Shown here: one piece after another, positions 15,703 to 23,676 of the stretch
How the letters are laid out: each line of letters begins with the position of its first letter
Position numbering within the stretch: the stretch's first letter is position 1
Assembly (NCBI GenBank): GCA_027324025.1
Contig: DAHVYW010000084.1
Coordinates: 1 to 35,696 of the forward strand
Source of the DNA: JAJZQD01 sp021847735
Lineage (GTDB): Bacteria; Bacillota; Thermincolia; Thermincolales; UBA2595
Length of the DNA: 35,696 nucleotides
Reading direction: 5' to 3'
Program-made: the position numbers and the translations under genes
Notes under the pieces: model-generated
Database searches by the model: none
What the model was told of the DNA's origin: nothing
What the model saw: only the letters and a program-made list of their open reading frames with translations

Positions 15703-17259
15703 CTAACTGAAATTTTTCGTGGCCTGGGGCAGGAAATCCAATAGATCGCCCGCTACCAGGGACAGCATACCCTTTTCCAATGCTGCCAGGTCCCCCGCCA
15801 GGCCGTGGAAGTATACTCCCGCCACTGCCGCCTCAAGGGGGGCCAACCCCTGACCGAGGAGACCGGCAATTATCCCGGTTAAAACATCTCCCGTCCCGCC
15901 GGACGCCATCCCGGGGTTGCCTGTGGGATTCACATAAAGCGAACCGTCAGGCGAACTGACCACCGTATGGGCCCCTTTCAATACTACAACGGCATTCCAT
16001 TTTTTTGACGACTCCAAAGCAATCTCAATCCTATTGTTTTGTACTTCTTGGGTTTTTATCCCCATCAGCCTGGCCATCTCACCGGGGTGGGGAGTAAGGA
16101 TGAGCGGAGCCTGGCATTTCCCCGTCAGCTCCTCTGCCCCGACCAGGGCATTAAGCCCGTCGGCGTCTATGACCGCAGGTTTGCTTAAGCCTGCCACCAA
16201 CTGCCGGACAAATTCAACTGTTTCTGTATTCGTAGACATCCCAGGCCCCAGAGCCAACACGTCTGCGGAATCCAACAATTCCTGAACTGCCGGTAACGCG
16301 TTCACGCTTATACTCACACCTTCGGTTTCAGGGAGAGGTTTAGTCATTACCTCGGTCAGCTTAACCTCCATTAGCTCGTGGAGGCCGACAGGAACAGCAA
16401 GAGTCACCAGTCCTGCTCCGGCTTTCAAAGCAGCCGAACTGGCCATAGCCACGGCCCCTGACAGACCTTCCGACCCACCGACCACCAAAACTCGGCCATA
16501 TGTGCCCTTATGACCGTCCGGCCGTCTGGCAGGCATGATTTTCCTCACTATTTCCGGCGTAATCAGAAACCTTTTTACCGCTTGTGACCGGATTAAATCA
16601 GGAGGTATTGAAATGTCGGCAACCACCAACCTGCCTACATGTTCCGGCCCCTCCTGGATAAGCAGGCCAATCTTGGCATACGCAAAGGTTACTGTGCAGG
16701 CGGCCTTGACACAGGGGCCGTGAATCTTGCCGGTATTTGCTTCCAGGCCCGAAGGGATATCAACGGCAACCACCGGTTTGCCTGATGCGTTGATAATTTC
16801 AACAATATTCCCGACATGGTCCGGCACAGTACCCCTAAAACCTGTCCCGTAAACGGCGTCAACAATCAAATCGGTATACACCATGGCCAGTTTGACGATA
16901 TTCAGGCTATTGGGATTCGCTATAGGGTACACCCTATGACCCATTGACTGAAGTATGTTCAGGTTAACCTTGGCATCCCCGGCCACTTCCGTAATATCGG
17001 CAAACAGCAGTACCTTCACCTCGGCCCCGGCATTTAGCAAATGCCGGGCAATGACAAAGCCGGCTCCCCCGTTGTTGCCCTTGCCGGCAAAAATTGTCAC
17101 CGTTTTCCCTTTAGGGTTGCCAATGATACCGTGTATCTCTTCAACTACCTGTAGGCCCGCGTTTTCCATAAGAACCACCCCGGGAATGCCCAGCTCATTG
17201 ATGGCTGTCCGGTCCAGCTTTTGCATCTCCTCTGCGGTAAGCAGATACAAGGAAACCAC
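15703..17259 (-). CDS. nnrD: Bifunctional NAD(P)H-hydrate epimerase / ADP-dependent NAD(P)H-hydrate dehydratase
   Basis: 518 residues, the usual fused form that repairs hydrated NAD(P)H. The N-terminal YjeF/NnrE epimerase domain (1-215) shows GKGNNGG and the DAVYGTGF segment. The C-terminal ribokinase-like NnrD dehydratase (about 230-510) shows GHKGTYGRVLVVGGS, the LTPHPGEMARL segment and the catalytic NPTGNPGMASGGTGDVLTG. It follows acpS by 41 bp, a very common gene order in Firmicutes. Confidence 0.96.
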   Translation of the reverse strand: MVSLYLLTAEEMQKLDRTAINELGIPGVVLMENAGLQVVEEIHGIIGNPKGKTVTIFAGKGNNGGAGFVIARHLLNAGAEVKVLLFADITEVAGDAKVNLNILQSMGHRVYPIANPNSLNIVKLAMVYTDLIVDAVYGTGFRGTVPDHVGNIVEIINASGKPVVAVDIPSGLEANTGKIHGPCVKAACTVTFAYAKIGLLIQEGPEHVGRLVVADISIPPDLIRSQAVKRFLITPEIVRKIMPARRPDGHKGTYGRVLVVGGSEGLSGAVAMASSAALKAGAGLVTLAVPVGLHELMEVKLTEVMTKPLPETEGVSISVNALPAVQELLDSADVLALGPGMSTNTETVEFVRQLVAGLSKPAVIDADGLNALVGAEELTGKCQAPLILTPHPGEMARLMGIKTQEVQNNRIEIALESSKKWNAVVVLKGAHTVVSSPDGSLYVNPTGNPGMASGGTGDVLTGIIAGLLGQGLAPLEAAVAGVYFHGLAGDLAALEKGMLSLVAGDLLDFLPQATKNFS

Positions 17260-17300
17260 CTCATTTTTGAATTAATCGTTAAACTGAGTCTATCTTTATA

Positions 17301-17669
17301 TTAATATGCAACAACAAAGGCTACAGCGTACTCGTGACAGTGGCTTAAGGACAGAGCCATTTTCGAAATGCCCAGTTCACCGGCGACCTGTTGGGCTGCC
17401 CCGTGTAACCTAATCTCAGGCTTTCCGCCAGGATCGTTGACAACTTCTATGTCAGTCCATTTAACCCGGCCAAAGCCTGTCCCCAAGGCTTTGGAAACTG
17501 CCTCTTTAGCAGCAAACCTCGCTGCCAGGGATGACCACCGAGGCTTCCTCGCCAGGCAGTACCCCAATTCCCCGGCGGTAAAAATCCGGGAGGCAAACCG
17601 TTCCCGCGATTTTACCGCCTTTTCTATACGTGATATTTCTATAATATCAACACCCGTTCCCTTAATCAA
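17301..17669 (-). CDS. acpS: Holo-[acyl-carrier-protein] synthase
   Basis: 122 residues, trimeric AcpS-type phosphopantetheinyl transferase that activates acyl carrier protein. Motifs are GTGVDIIEISRIE at the start (metal-binding Asp), and FAAKEAVSKALGTG with the metal-binding Glu and the KxxxKAxG pattern. Length is typical. First gene of the operon that continues into the nnr fusion, the CBS protein and alr. Confidence 0.97.
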   Translation of the reverse strand: MIKGTGVDIIEISRIEKAVKSRERFASRIFTAGELGYCLARKPRWSSLAARFAAKEAVSKALGTGFGRVKWTDIEVVNDPGGKPEIRLHGAAQQVAGELGISKMALSLSHCHEYAVAFVVAY

Positions 17670-17770
17670 GATAATTACCTTTCCTTCCGATTTCTGTGGA
17701 ACCTGTTTGTTAGACAGTTTTTCCCATTGGCATATCTATATTTACCAAATTGACCCTCCGTATTCATTCC

Positions 17771-17805
17771 ACAAAAAAACAGAAAACCCTGCAACCTGTG
17801 CAGGG
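17771..17805 (-). terminator. Intrinsic terminator of cheW
   Basis: On the minus strand CCCTGCA-CAGGT-TGCAGGG is followed by TTTTCTGTTTTTTT, just after the cheW stop. Confidence 0.88.
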
Positions 17806-17822
17806 CATGTCTCAACCGCTCC

Positions 17823-18308
17823 TTATGCTGTTTCCTCATGCATGTCCTGAAGCTGAGCCTTTTCCTCATCATTCAGAAGCTGATCAAGGTCAAGTAAAAT
17901 CAGCAGCCTTTCCCCAACTTTGGCAACACCCGTAATATATTTCGAATCAATACTGCACACTATATGGGGTGCCGGCTCTATATTTGACGAGTTTATCCTG
18001 AGCACTTCCGATACCGAATCTACTTCTACCCCAAAAGTGTTCTGGCCTACCTGGATTACAATAATTCGGGCATCTCCCGTATATTCTGTCAATATAAGTT
18101 CAAACCTTTTCTTCATGTCTACGATAGGTATTATCTGCCCTCTAAGGTTAATAATGCCTTCGACAAAAACCGGTGACCGGGGCACCTTGGTGGTGGTTGT
18201 CAGCCTATTTATCTCTTTCACCTGGGTAATGGGGACACCATACTCTTCATTACCTAGCCTGAACACCACAAACTGATATTCCTTTCCAACCGCACACTGC
18301 TCTTCCAT
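17823..18308 (-). CDS. cheW: CheW-type chemotaxis coupling protein
   Basis: About 161 residues, a single SH3-like CheW domain. Family segments are FRLGNEEYGVPITQVKEI, GIINLRGQIIPIVDMKKRF and a late LLILLDLDQLL. CheW couples chemoreceptors to CheA. The start is placed at ATG 18308 because it follows AGGAGGT by 6 nt, although the frame is open to 18329. No cheA or receptor gene is in the window. It has its own terminator and lies downstream of the LytR-like regulator. Confidence 0.93.
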   Translation of the reverse strand: MEEQCAVGKEYQFVVFRLGNEEYGVPITQVKEINRLTTTTKVPRSPVFVEGIINLRGQIIPIVDMKKRFELILTEYTGDARIIVIQVGQNTFGVEVDSVSEVLRINSSNIEPAPHIVCSIDSKYITGVAKVGERLLILLDLDQLLNDEEKAQLQDMHEETA

Positions 18309-18376
18309 ATGTGCACCTCCTAGAATCACGTTACCGTTATATTTGATTCTTCGACATAGTTTTTCAAATTCCTTTA

Positions 18377-19186
18377 TTACATACCCAGTATCTTCCTTAA
18401 CTTCTTAGCCTGGGCCCGGCTTACGGGAACTTCACTCTTTTCACTGTCTTCGACAATTAGAGTATAGGTTCCGTTAAAAAACGGGATAATTTCTTTAACT
18501 TTATGAAGGTTCACCAAATAGCAGCGGTGGGTTCTGAAGAAAATCGAAGGGTTTAGACGGCTTTCAAGTTCTTTAAGGGTAAACCTGGTAAACAGCTTGT
18601 CATTGAGGGTCTTAATATAAACATAATCCTGCTCGGTAAAGGCAAAAATGATATCTGATTCATTAACCAAAATGGTTTTTCCCTGTTTCTCTGCGGGAAT
18701 TCTGTCTATTTTAATGTGCTGCGGCTTTTGTCCACCGGACGGGATACCTTCCGGAACCGAATCCTGTTGTTCCACCTGGGAACCGGCAAAGGCGCTCGCA
18801 GCCTGCTGTTGCTGCTGTTGCTGGGTTATCTTAACTATCTTATTAATAGTCTGGGTAAGCCTTTTTTCATCAAAGGGCTTAAGAATATAGTCTACGGCAT
18901 TGACCTCAAAGGCCCGAACTGCGTATTCGTCATAGGCCGTAACAAAAACAACATGCGGGGGGTTCGGCATTTCCTGAACTTTGGCACCAACCTCGAGACC
19001 ATTCATTCCGGGCATCTCAATATCGAGAAACAGGATGGAATAATCCAGAGCTTTGATAAGGGTCAACGCCTCCTGGGCATTAGTGGCCTCACCCACAACT
19101 TCAATATTGTCAAACTTATTCAACAAAAACCGAAGTTCTTTTCTGGCAGGATATTCATCATCAATTATTAGAGCCTTAAGCTTCAT
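18377..19186 (-). CDS. LytTR-family DNA-binding response regulator
   Basis: About 269 residues. The N-terminal receiver carries the phosphoacceptor Asp in ILFLDIEMPGMNG (about residue 55). A Gln-rich linker (a run of Q near residue 125) leads to a C-terminal LytTR DNA-binding domain (about 165-268), with the typical FTEQDYVYIKT and FFRTHRCYLVNL segments. The start at ATG 19186 overlaps the sensor gene end by 11 bp and has a GAGGGG site. Together with the upstream LytS-like kinase it forms a two-component pair. The signal and targets are unknown. Confidence 0.93.
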   Translation of the reverse strand: MKLKALIIDDEYPARKELRFLLNKFDNIEVVGEATNAQEALTLIKALDYSILFLDIEMPGMNGLEVGAKVQEMPNPPHVVFVTAYDEYAVRAFEVNAVDYILKPFDEKRLTQTINKIVKITQQQQQQQAASAFAGSQVEQQDSVPEGIPSGGQKPQHIKIDRIPAEKQGKTILVNESDIIFAFTEQDYVYIKTLNDKLFTRFTLKELESRLNPSIFFRTHRCYLVNLHKVKEIIPFFNGTYTLIVEDSEKSEVPVSRAQAKKLRKILGM

Positions 19187-20507
19187 TAACCTGTCCCCTC
19201 CCATCTTCATGTACGTCTAAAATCAACGGCACTCTGACGTGCACCGTGGTCCCCTGGCCAGTATCACTGGTAATCTTTAAACCATAGTTTTCCCCAAATA
19301 AGCTTTTTAACCTCTCGTGGACATTACTTAAACCAACACCGTTACCAGACCCCACTCCAGGTAGGAGAACCTGGTTTATCCTGTCCTTTGGAATCCCGAC
19401 CCCGTCATCCTTAACCATAATCCGCAATTCTCCGTGCTCTTTTTTGATTATTATCTGTACCGCCCCTGAACCCACTTTGGGTAATACACCGTGTTTTACC
19501 GCATTTTCCACAAGGGGCTGCAGAGTCAAAACAGGTATCTGGTAATCCATAAGTTCCGTATCAATATCTCTTAATATTCGGAGCTTTTCTCTAAATCGCG
19601 CCTTTTCCAGCACCAGGTACGTGTTTATATACTCTAACTCTTCCTTTAGGGTATTAAAGTGACCGTGCCTTTTTAAGGTTTGACGGAAAAATGTAGCCAA
19701 CCGAATAAGTAACCTGCGGGCAGTCTCCGGATTTGTCCGGCTGAACATGATAATGGTATTCAATGTATTAAACAGAAAGTGGGGATTAATCTGGGCATGT
19801 AACGCCTGAAGTTCCGCCTTGGTGACCAGTTGGGTCTGCCGGTCAAGTTCGGCCAACTCCATCTGAACACCCAGCAGTTGGGCAATACCTACTGAAAGCT
19901 TTACCACATGCGGCGGCATTTGGCCTTCCTTGGTCTGGTACAGCTTAACACACCCCTGGACCTGTCCCCGGCATTTTAGCGGGGCAATAACTGCGGCCTC
20001 CAGGGGGCAATTGCAGTCTTTGATCGGGCATTTAAGTTTTTCCTTGTTATCAACAATCTTCAACTCACCCGTCTGAATAACCTGTTTCGTAGCCTCTGTC
20101 AGAATAAGCCTACCCGGCTGATGACGTTCACAACCGGCCCCTACATAAGCCAAAACCCGTTCCCTGTCAGTAATGGCCACGGCAGCAACATCACTGATTT
20201 TAAGAATAATCTCGGCCGCCTTTTGAGCAGTTTCCTCGTTCAAGCCCTGTCTTAAAAACGGCAGGGTTTCGTTGGCTATCTGCAGAGTGGAGTCATAGTG
20301 TTCGTCCCCCTTTTCCATTCGGACAGTGACCACTTTGCGGGATGCCGACGTGTAATCAAAGAGCAGGTAACACCCGAGAGCATTAAGGCTAAAAAAGACA
20401 ACTGAAATTATCAAGGGGTGCCGGGTAACATCTGTAGCCATAAAAACCACGCCAAACTGAAGCAAGGTCAACCCCACTGCAATGGCAAGTACCCTTAAGA
20501 AGTGCAT
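19176..20507 (-). CDS. LytS-family sensor histidine kinase
   Basis: 443 residues. Two N-terminal membrane helices (about 3-23 and 31-51) are followed by a GAF-like domain (75-220) with several Cys (C126, C160, C165, C167) that could bind a cofactor. Next is the His_kinase (PF06580) box QINPHFLFNTLNTI with His243, and a HATPase domain with LVENAVKHG and DDGVGIP. Unlike classic LytS it lacks the 5-6-helix sensor domain. Overlaps the LytTR regulator by 11 bp, so they are cotranscribed. The signal is unknown; the Cys-containing GAF region suggests a small ligand or redox input (inference). Confidence 0.92.
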   Translation of the reverse strand: MHFLRVLAIAVGLTLLQFGVVFMATDVTRHPLIISVVFFSLNALGCYLLFDYTSASRKVVTVRMEKGDEHYDSTLQIANETLPFLRQGLNEETAQKAAEIILKISDVAAVAITDRERVLAYVGAGCERHQPGRLILTEATKQVIQTGELKIVDNKEKLKCPIKDCNCPLEAAVIAPLKCRGQVQGCVKLYQTKEGQMPPHVVKLSVGIAQLLGVQMELAELDRQTQLVTKAELQALHAQINPHFLFNTLNTIIMFSRTNPETARRLLIRLATFFRQTLKRHGHFNTLKEELEYINTYLVLEKARFREKLRILRDIDTELMDYQIPVLTLQPLVENAVKHGVLPKVGSGAVQIIIKKEHGELRIMVKDDGVGIPKDRINQVLLPGVGSGNGVGLSNVHERLKSLFGENYGLKITSDTGQGTTVHVRVPLILDVHEDGRGQVNEA

Positions 20508-20796
20508 AAATCCTCTCTCCCAAAAGTATTTTACAAACTATCAAAATATTGGGATAAACGGTCCTGATATTCTCAATTTTCTTAATATTAATTAATTATT
20601 CTACTTATTTTTCTATATTCCTTCATTTTAAGACTCCGAAAATATTACTGGAATTTACTGCGGCAGCCATTTCTAAAAAGATTATATCAAATATATATCA
20701 ACTTGAAAAATAATACCAGATTATTTATGGATAATTTTCCATCTTATGGGAACAATGATACAAATATGAGATTAACAGAGATACGGAGGTGATATC

Positions 20797-20964
20797 ATGG
20801 GTAAATCAAATTATATCTGCGGCCGGTGTGGACGGATTTCGGGCCTGCCTGATTTCTGCTGCGAAAGGGCGATGGTACAAAAGGGCAGTTACGTTTGTAA
20901 AACCTGCGGAGCTACAGCCGGGTGCCCTGGCGAATGCTGTGGACAGCCTATGCAGCAATTATAA
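20797..20964 (+). CDS. 55-residue cysteine-rich putative zinc-ribbon protein
   Basis: ATG with a strong GGAGGT site 8 nt upstream. The product starts MGKSNYICGRCGRISG and has ten Cys in 55 residues, arranged as CxxC, CC, CxxC, C and CC, suggesting one or two zinc or Fe-S sites. It is followed 4 bp later by a good terminator, so it is a complete single-gene unit. I do not recognise the family beyond rubredoxin/zinc-ribbon-like character. The 289-bp region upstream (20508-20796) is AT-rich, contains the divergent starts of this gene and the LytS-like kinase, and shows no clear consensus promoter. Confidence 0.75.
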   Translation: MGKSNYICGRCGRISGLPDFCCERAMVQKGSYVCKTCGATAGCPGECCGQPMQQL

Positions 20965-20968
20965 CAAA

Positions 20969-21004
20969 TCTAGAAAAATCCTCCTTACGGGGGATTTTTC
21001 TAGA
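20969..21004 (+). terminator. Intrinsic terminator after the Cys-rich small gene
   Basis: Inverted repeat TCTAGAAAAATCC and GGATTTTTCTAGA around TCCTTACGGG. Loop-proximal GC pairs are followed by a T-run in the 3' arm. Confidence 0.75.
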
Positions 21005-21009
21005 TCCAC

Positions 21010-21180
21010 AGTGGTGTACCGATTTACATTCAACTAAAGGCGCAAATCAAATACGGTGTTGCTCCGGACAATTAAAGCCCGCAGCCCAACTCCCGACAGT
21101 CAACTGGCCGTTAATTTGGGGATTAATGTCAACACGGTAAGCAGAGTATACTCGAACCGCGGCGTTTTTTTGTCTGGAGG
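21010..21180 (+). pseudogene. Remnant of a GntR/YtrA-family regulator
   Basis: One frame reads VPIYIQLKAQIKYGVAPDN then stops. The continuation in another frame reads SPTPDSQLAVNLGINVNTVS, followed by RVYS. Together these are the start of a GntR winged-helix domain (PIYxQ, then QLAxxLGINxNTVxRxY). The frameshift near 21075 and the loss of everything after the recognition helix show it is dead. Confidence 0.7.
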
Positions 21181-21195
21181 TTTACAAATTTCTTT

Positions 21196-21225
21196 TTTAC
21201 AAAATATGTAGTATAATTTTGTAAA
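21196..21225 (+). promoter_or_regulatory. Perfect 10-10-10 palindrome over a -10 box (operator candidate)
   Basis: TTTACAAAAT and ATTTTGTAAA are exact reverse complements around a 10-bp centre, and a TATAAT box overlaps the right half. It lies between the GntR remnant and the broken cysteine synthase gene, consistent with an operator of the lost regulator. Confidence 0.45.
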
Positions 21226-21285
21226 GGCTTAATACATCTTGTGCCACTACTTTCAAAATATTACTCTTCGGAGGTACTTTTTATT

Positions 21286-21987
21286 ATGAGACCGTTTAAA
21301 CCCCAACCCCAATGTAATAATTGCCGCCAAGCTCGAAGGCACCAACCCCGGCGGCAGCGTCAAAGACCGGCCGGCTCTGCATATGATTGAGATGGGCGAA
21401 AAGTCGGGTCAACTGACCAAAGATAAAGTGAACTCGTTCAGCTAAAGCTGAACATCGAAACTTCAGTGGGGGGACTCTACCCCCACTGAAGCAGAAAAGT
21501 GGAAACTCCACCTTATAGAAGGTGGAGTCTTGGAATTGGGATAATTATCGAGCCTACCAGTGGGAATACCGGTATTGGATTAGCTATGGTTGCCGCCATT
21601 AAAGGTTATAGATTGATGGTAACCATGTCCGAATGGATGAGCATGGAGCGCCGCAAAACCTTGTCAGCCTTTGGAGCAGAGATTGTCCTGACCGACGGTG
21701 AAAAAGGCACCGACGGCGCCATTGAAAAAGCCCATGAAATATATGAAGCTAACCCGGAGCTGTACTTTATGCCCAACCAGTTTGCCAACGAAAACAACAT
21801 CCTGTCCCACTACGATACAACCGCCGTAGAAATTTGGGAACAAACAGAGGGAAAAATAACGCACTTTGTGGCCGGTATGGGAACTACGGGGACTCTGATG
21901 GGGACCTCGAAACGCCTTAAGGAATTCAACCCGGACATTAAAACCTGTCCACCGACCTGTTTTGTTTTAACCCATGCGGTAATATAA
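21286..21987 (+). pseudogene. Cysteine synthase (CysK/CysM) pseudogene interrupted by a hairpin-rich insertion
   Basis: Homology to O-acetylserine sulfhydrylase appears in two frames. The 5' part (21302-21430) gives PNPNVIIAAKLEGTNPGGSV and then KDRPALHMIEMGEKSGQ, including the PLP-lysine region. The 3' part (from about 21538) gives EPTSGNTGIGLAMVAAIKG through GTTGTLMGTSKRLKEFNPDI. About 105 bp of foreign sequence separates them and shifts the frame. The first roughly 20 residues are missing after an ATG with a good GGAGGT site (21270-21275), and homology stops near 21945, well short of the normal C-terminus. Non-functional as an enzyme. Confidence 0.85.
21430..21537 (+). mobile_element. Short three-hairpin insertion in the cysteine synthase gene
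   Basis: About 108 bp containing three inverted repeats: GTTCAGCTAAAGCTGAAC (21436-21453), CTTCAGTGGGG with CCCCACTGAAG (21461-21491), and ACTCCACC-N8-GGTGGAGT (21505-21528). It has no coding capacity and interrupts homology cleanly. Terminal hairpins without terminal inverted repeats resemble non-autonomous IS200/IS605-type elements, but no exact boundary or copy elsewhere in the window confirms this. Confidence 0.5.
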
Positions 21988-22034
21988 CCTGCCAGCTTAA
22001 AGGAGAATAGGTCGAGGTAGTTTTGCCTGTTTTG

Positions 22035-22174
22035 ATACTATAGCAAGGAATGGACAGGCATATTCCTGCGAGCGAGCAACAACCTCAGCCGGCTAGCCGT
22101 TCCCGCTGCGCGGGTCACGGGCCGGCGGGGGTCAGCCTCGCTCTCCGGAATACGCCTGTCCATTCCTTTAGTAT
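22035..22174. repeat. GC-rich palindromic (MITE-like) element
   Basis: Outer arms ATACTA...GGAATGGACAGGC (22035-22059) and GCCTGTCCATTCC...TAGTAT (22154-22174) are inverted repeats. The match continues inward through TATTCC and GAGCGAG with few mismatches. A nested inner hairpin pairs the CCGGC, CCGT, CCCGC steps with their complements around 22088-22125. The whole 140 bp could fold into one long hairpin and is much richer in GC than its surroundings. No ORF. It follows the truncated end of the cysteine synthase remnant. Confidence 0.65.
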
Positions 22175-22289
22175 TTTTATCAAAAGGCGAGACTGTCTCG
22201 GTGAGATAAGGTATGAAAAAAATTCGCGGGTCCTCATTAGAATCGAAACCAAATGTTTATTTTTTAAGTAGTTATGTAGAATTTATCGA

Positions 22290-22432
22290 TGAGAAAGACC
22301 TCTGATTTCTCAGAGGCCTTGACCGTTTGAACAAATCATTTAGCAGGTGGCAATCTGCATCTCTTCAAAGACCTTTTTCAAGGCGTGACGGCTGCCTGTT
22401 CCGTCCTTAAATGATTCGTTCGTGCTTATTGT
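22290..22432 (-). ncRNA. Candidate stand-alone structured small RNA (novel)
   Basis: Downstream of a perfect consensus promoter on the minus strand lies a roughly 140-nt unit. A closing stem of 14 pairs joins GAACGAATCATTTA (22421-22408) with TAAATGATTTGTTC (22342-22329), one G-U. Inside are possible hairpins GACGG/CCGTC, CCTT-GAAA-AAGG (GNRA loop) and GCAG/CTGC. It ends at the hairpin AAGGCCTCTGA/TCAGAGGTCTT followed by a short T-rich tail (22320-22290). A reading frame through it (ending EEMQIATC) has no start codon. I do not recognise it as a known RNA family. Confidence 0.55.
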
Positions 22433-22438
22433 ATGATA

Positions 22439-22467
22439 ATTATATTGCAAATATTAATACTTGTCAA
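22439..22467 (-). promoter_or_regulatory. Perfect consensus sigma-A promoter
   Basis: On the minus strand TTGACA (22467-22462), a 17-bp AT-rich spacer, and TATAAT (22444-22439): an exact match to the housekeeping consensus with optimal spacing. It directs transcription into the structured region ending at the 22296-22320 hairpin, not into any protein gene. Confidence 0.85.
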
Positions 22468-22473
22468 GACCCA

Positions 22474-22902
22474 CTACCTTGGAACCTTTTTAACTGTTCC
22501 ACACCTAATATATTCATTCAACTTTTCTTGGGAAATCGGATAACATGACCTTACAACAAATTTCCCTCTCTCTTTCATTCTGACTCCAACTAACATAATT
22601 TCATCAATTCGTTTAATATATTGAATACTCCCATCACTTGGATGCAAACCAGCATAATCAGGATTTTTAATCATGGTGGGAATTGCCTCGGTATGTTTTT
22701 TATAATCTTCTTCTGATTTAAAATCATTTTTATGCTTTTCAATATATTTTATTCTATCTTTCCAAATTATTATCTGTTTTTCTGGAATTCCGAGACCTAA
22801 TAGACTAATAATATTATTTGTAAGATTTCCAACTCTATAAAGATCTTTATCTAAACAATCTAAATTTATTTTATCAATTTCAGAGTCCTCAAACAATACC
22901 AA
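22474..22902 (-). CDS. AT-rich small protein resembling PBECR-type (barnase/EndoU/colicin-like) nucleases
   Basis: 142 residues from a TTG start, 5 nt after GGAGGGAG. The C-terminal half (about 75-142) has the pattern MIKNPDYAGLHPSDGSIQYI, then a VGVRMKERGKFVVRSCYPIS segment. This resembles the PBECR3-like toxin/nuclease fold (NPD near the start, strand-rich core, basic residues), but the match is from memory and not certain. The N-terminal half is helical and charged. Base composition is clearly more AT-rich than the neighbours, which suggests acquisition. Its stop lies 7 bp from the -35 of the promoter for the structured RNA. Confidence 0.6.
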   Translation of the reverse strand: MVLFEDSEIDKINLDCLDKDLYRVGNLTNNIISLLGLGIPEKQIIIWKDRIKYIEKHKNDFKSEEDYKKHTEAIPTMIKNPDYAGLHPSDGSIQYIKRIDEIMLVGVRMKERGKFVVRSCYPISQEKLNEYIRCGTVKKVPR

Positions 22903-23031
22903 AAATCTCCCTCCAATCTATCTAACGCTAATTAGACAAATTCAAGGAAAATCCTGTAATTTTACCGAAAAACTGGTATGAAAAAGCAAACTTATTATCA
23001 AGTGATATCAGACTGCGATGATACCAGTTGC

Positions 23032-23676
23032 TTATTCAATATATTTTCTTCTCTTGGGAGCAAGGATTAGAACTCCCAGGGCTCCTGTCACGAAACCGCC
23101 GATGTGGGCCCACCAGGCTACCATGTTGCCCGCCACCCCGAGGGTTACAAACCCATTTAGGAACTGCATGATAAACCAGATAACCAAAAATACAAAAGCC
23201 GGAATTTCAACAAAAGTGATAAAAAAGAAGATTGGTAAGAGAGTCAGCACTTTAGCCCTGGGGTAACTTACAAAATAGGCGCCCAGAACTCCGGCAATAG
23301 CTCCACTGGCACCGATGATCGGTTCTGCCGACAGGGGATTGGCCCAAATTTGGGCTAACGAGCCGGCAATTCCGGCAGCCAGGTAAAGAAACAGGTATCT
23401 TCCCCTGCCCAGCCTGTCCTCCACATTGTCCCCAAAAATCCAGAGGTACAACATGTTACCAAGCAGATGAATCCACCCCCCATGTAAGAATATAGCGGTA
23501 AACAACGGGACCACGGAAACCCTCCGGGGAACAACCCCGAAAATTGAAATAAATCCGGTTAAATGACCCTGGCTGAGGGACAACTCGTAAATAAAGACCA
23601 GCACATTTATCACGATTAAAACTACATTTACTACCGGAAAACGGCGTGAACTGATGTTATCCTTAAGTGGTATCAT
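23032..23676 (-). CDS. Rhomboid-family intramembrane serine protease
   Basis: 214 residues with about six membrane helices. The catalytic Ser is in GASGAIAG (Ser124) and the catalytic His in AWWAHIGGF (His191), with the early HGGWIHLLGNMLYL segment of helix 2. Compact bacterial form without extra domains. Cleaves membrane proteins; the substrate is unknown. It is isolated, between the AT-rich gene and a 404-bp non-coding stretch. Confidence 0.95.
   Translation of the reverse strand: MIPLKDNISSRRFPVVNVVLIVINVLVFIYELSLSQGHLTGFISIFGVVPRRVSVVPLFTAIFLHGGWIHLLGNMLYLWIFGDNVEDRLGRGRYLFLYLAAGIAGSLAQIWANPLSAEPIIGASGAIAGVLGAYFVSYPRAKVLTLLPIFFFITFVEIPAFVFLVIWFIMQFLNGFVTLGVAGNMVAWWAHIGGFVTGALGVLILAPKRRKYIE

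Noticed and set aside
21430..21537. Active insertion sequence or TnpB guide RNA
   Set aside because: No transposase or TnpB remnant is nearby and exact ends cannot be fixed, so only a generic hairpin-rich insertion is claimed.
22343..22432. Small protein ending in EEMQIATC
   Set aside because: The frame looks somewhat protein-like but has no start codon after the promoter, while the flanking 14-bp stem favours a structured RNA.
22290..22902. Classical type III toxin-antitoxin locus
   Set aside because: The RNA lies downstream with its own promoter and lacks the tandem repeats that precede the toxin gene in type III systems.
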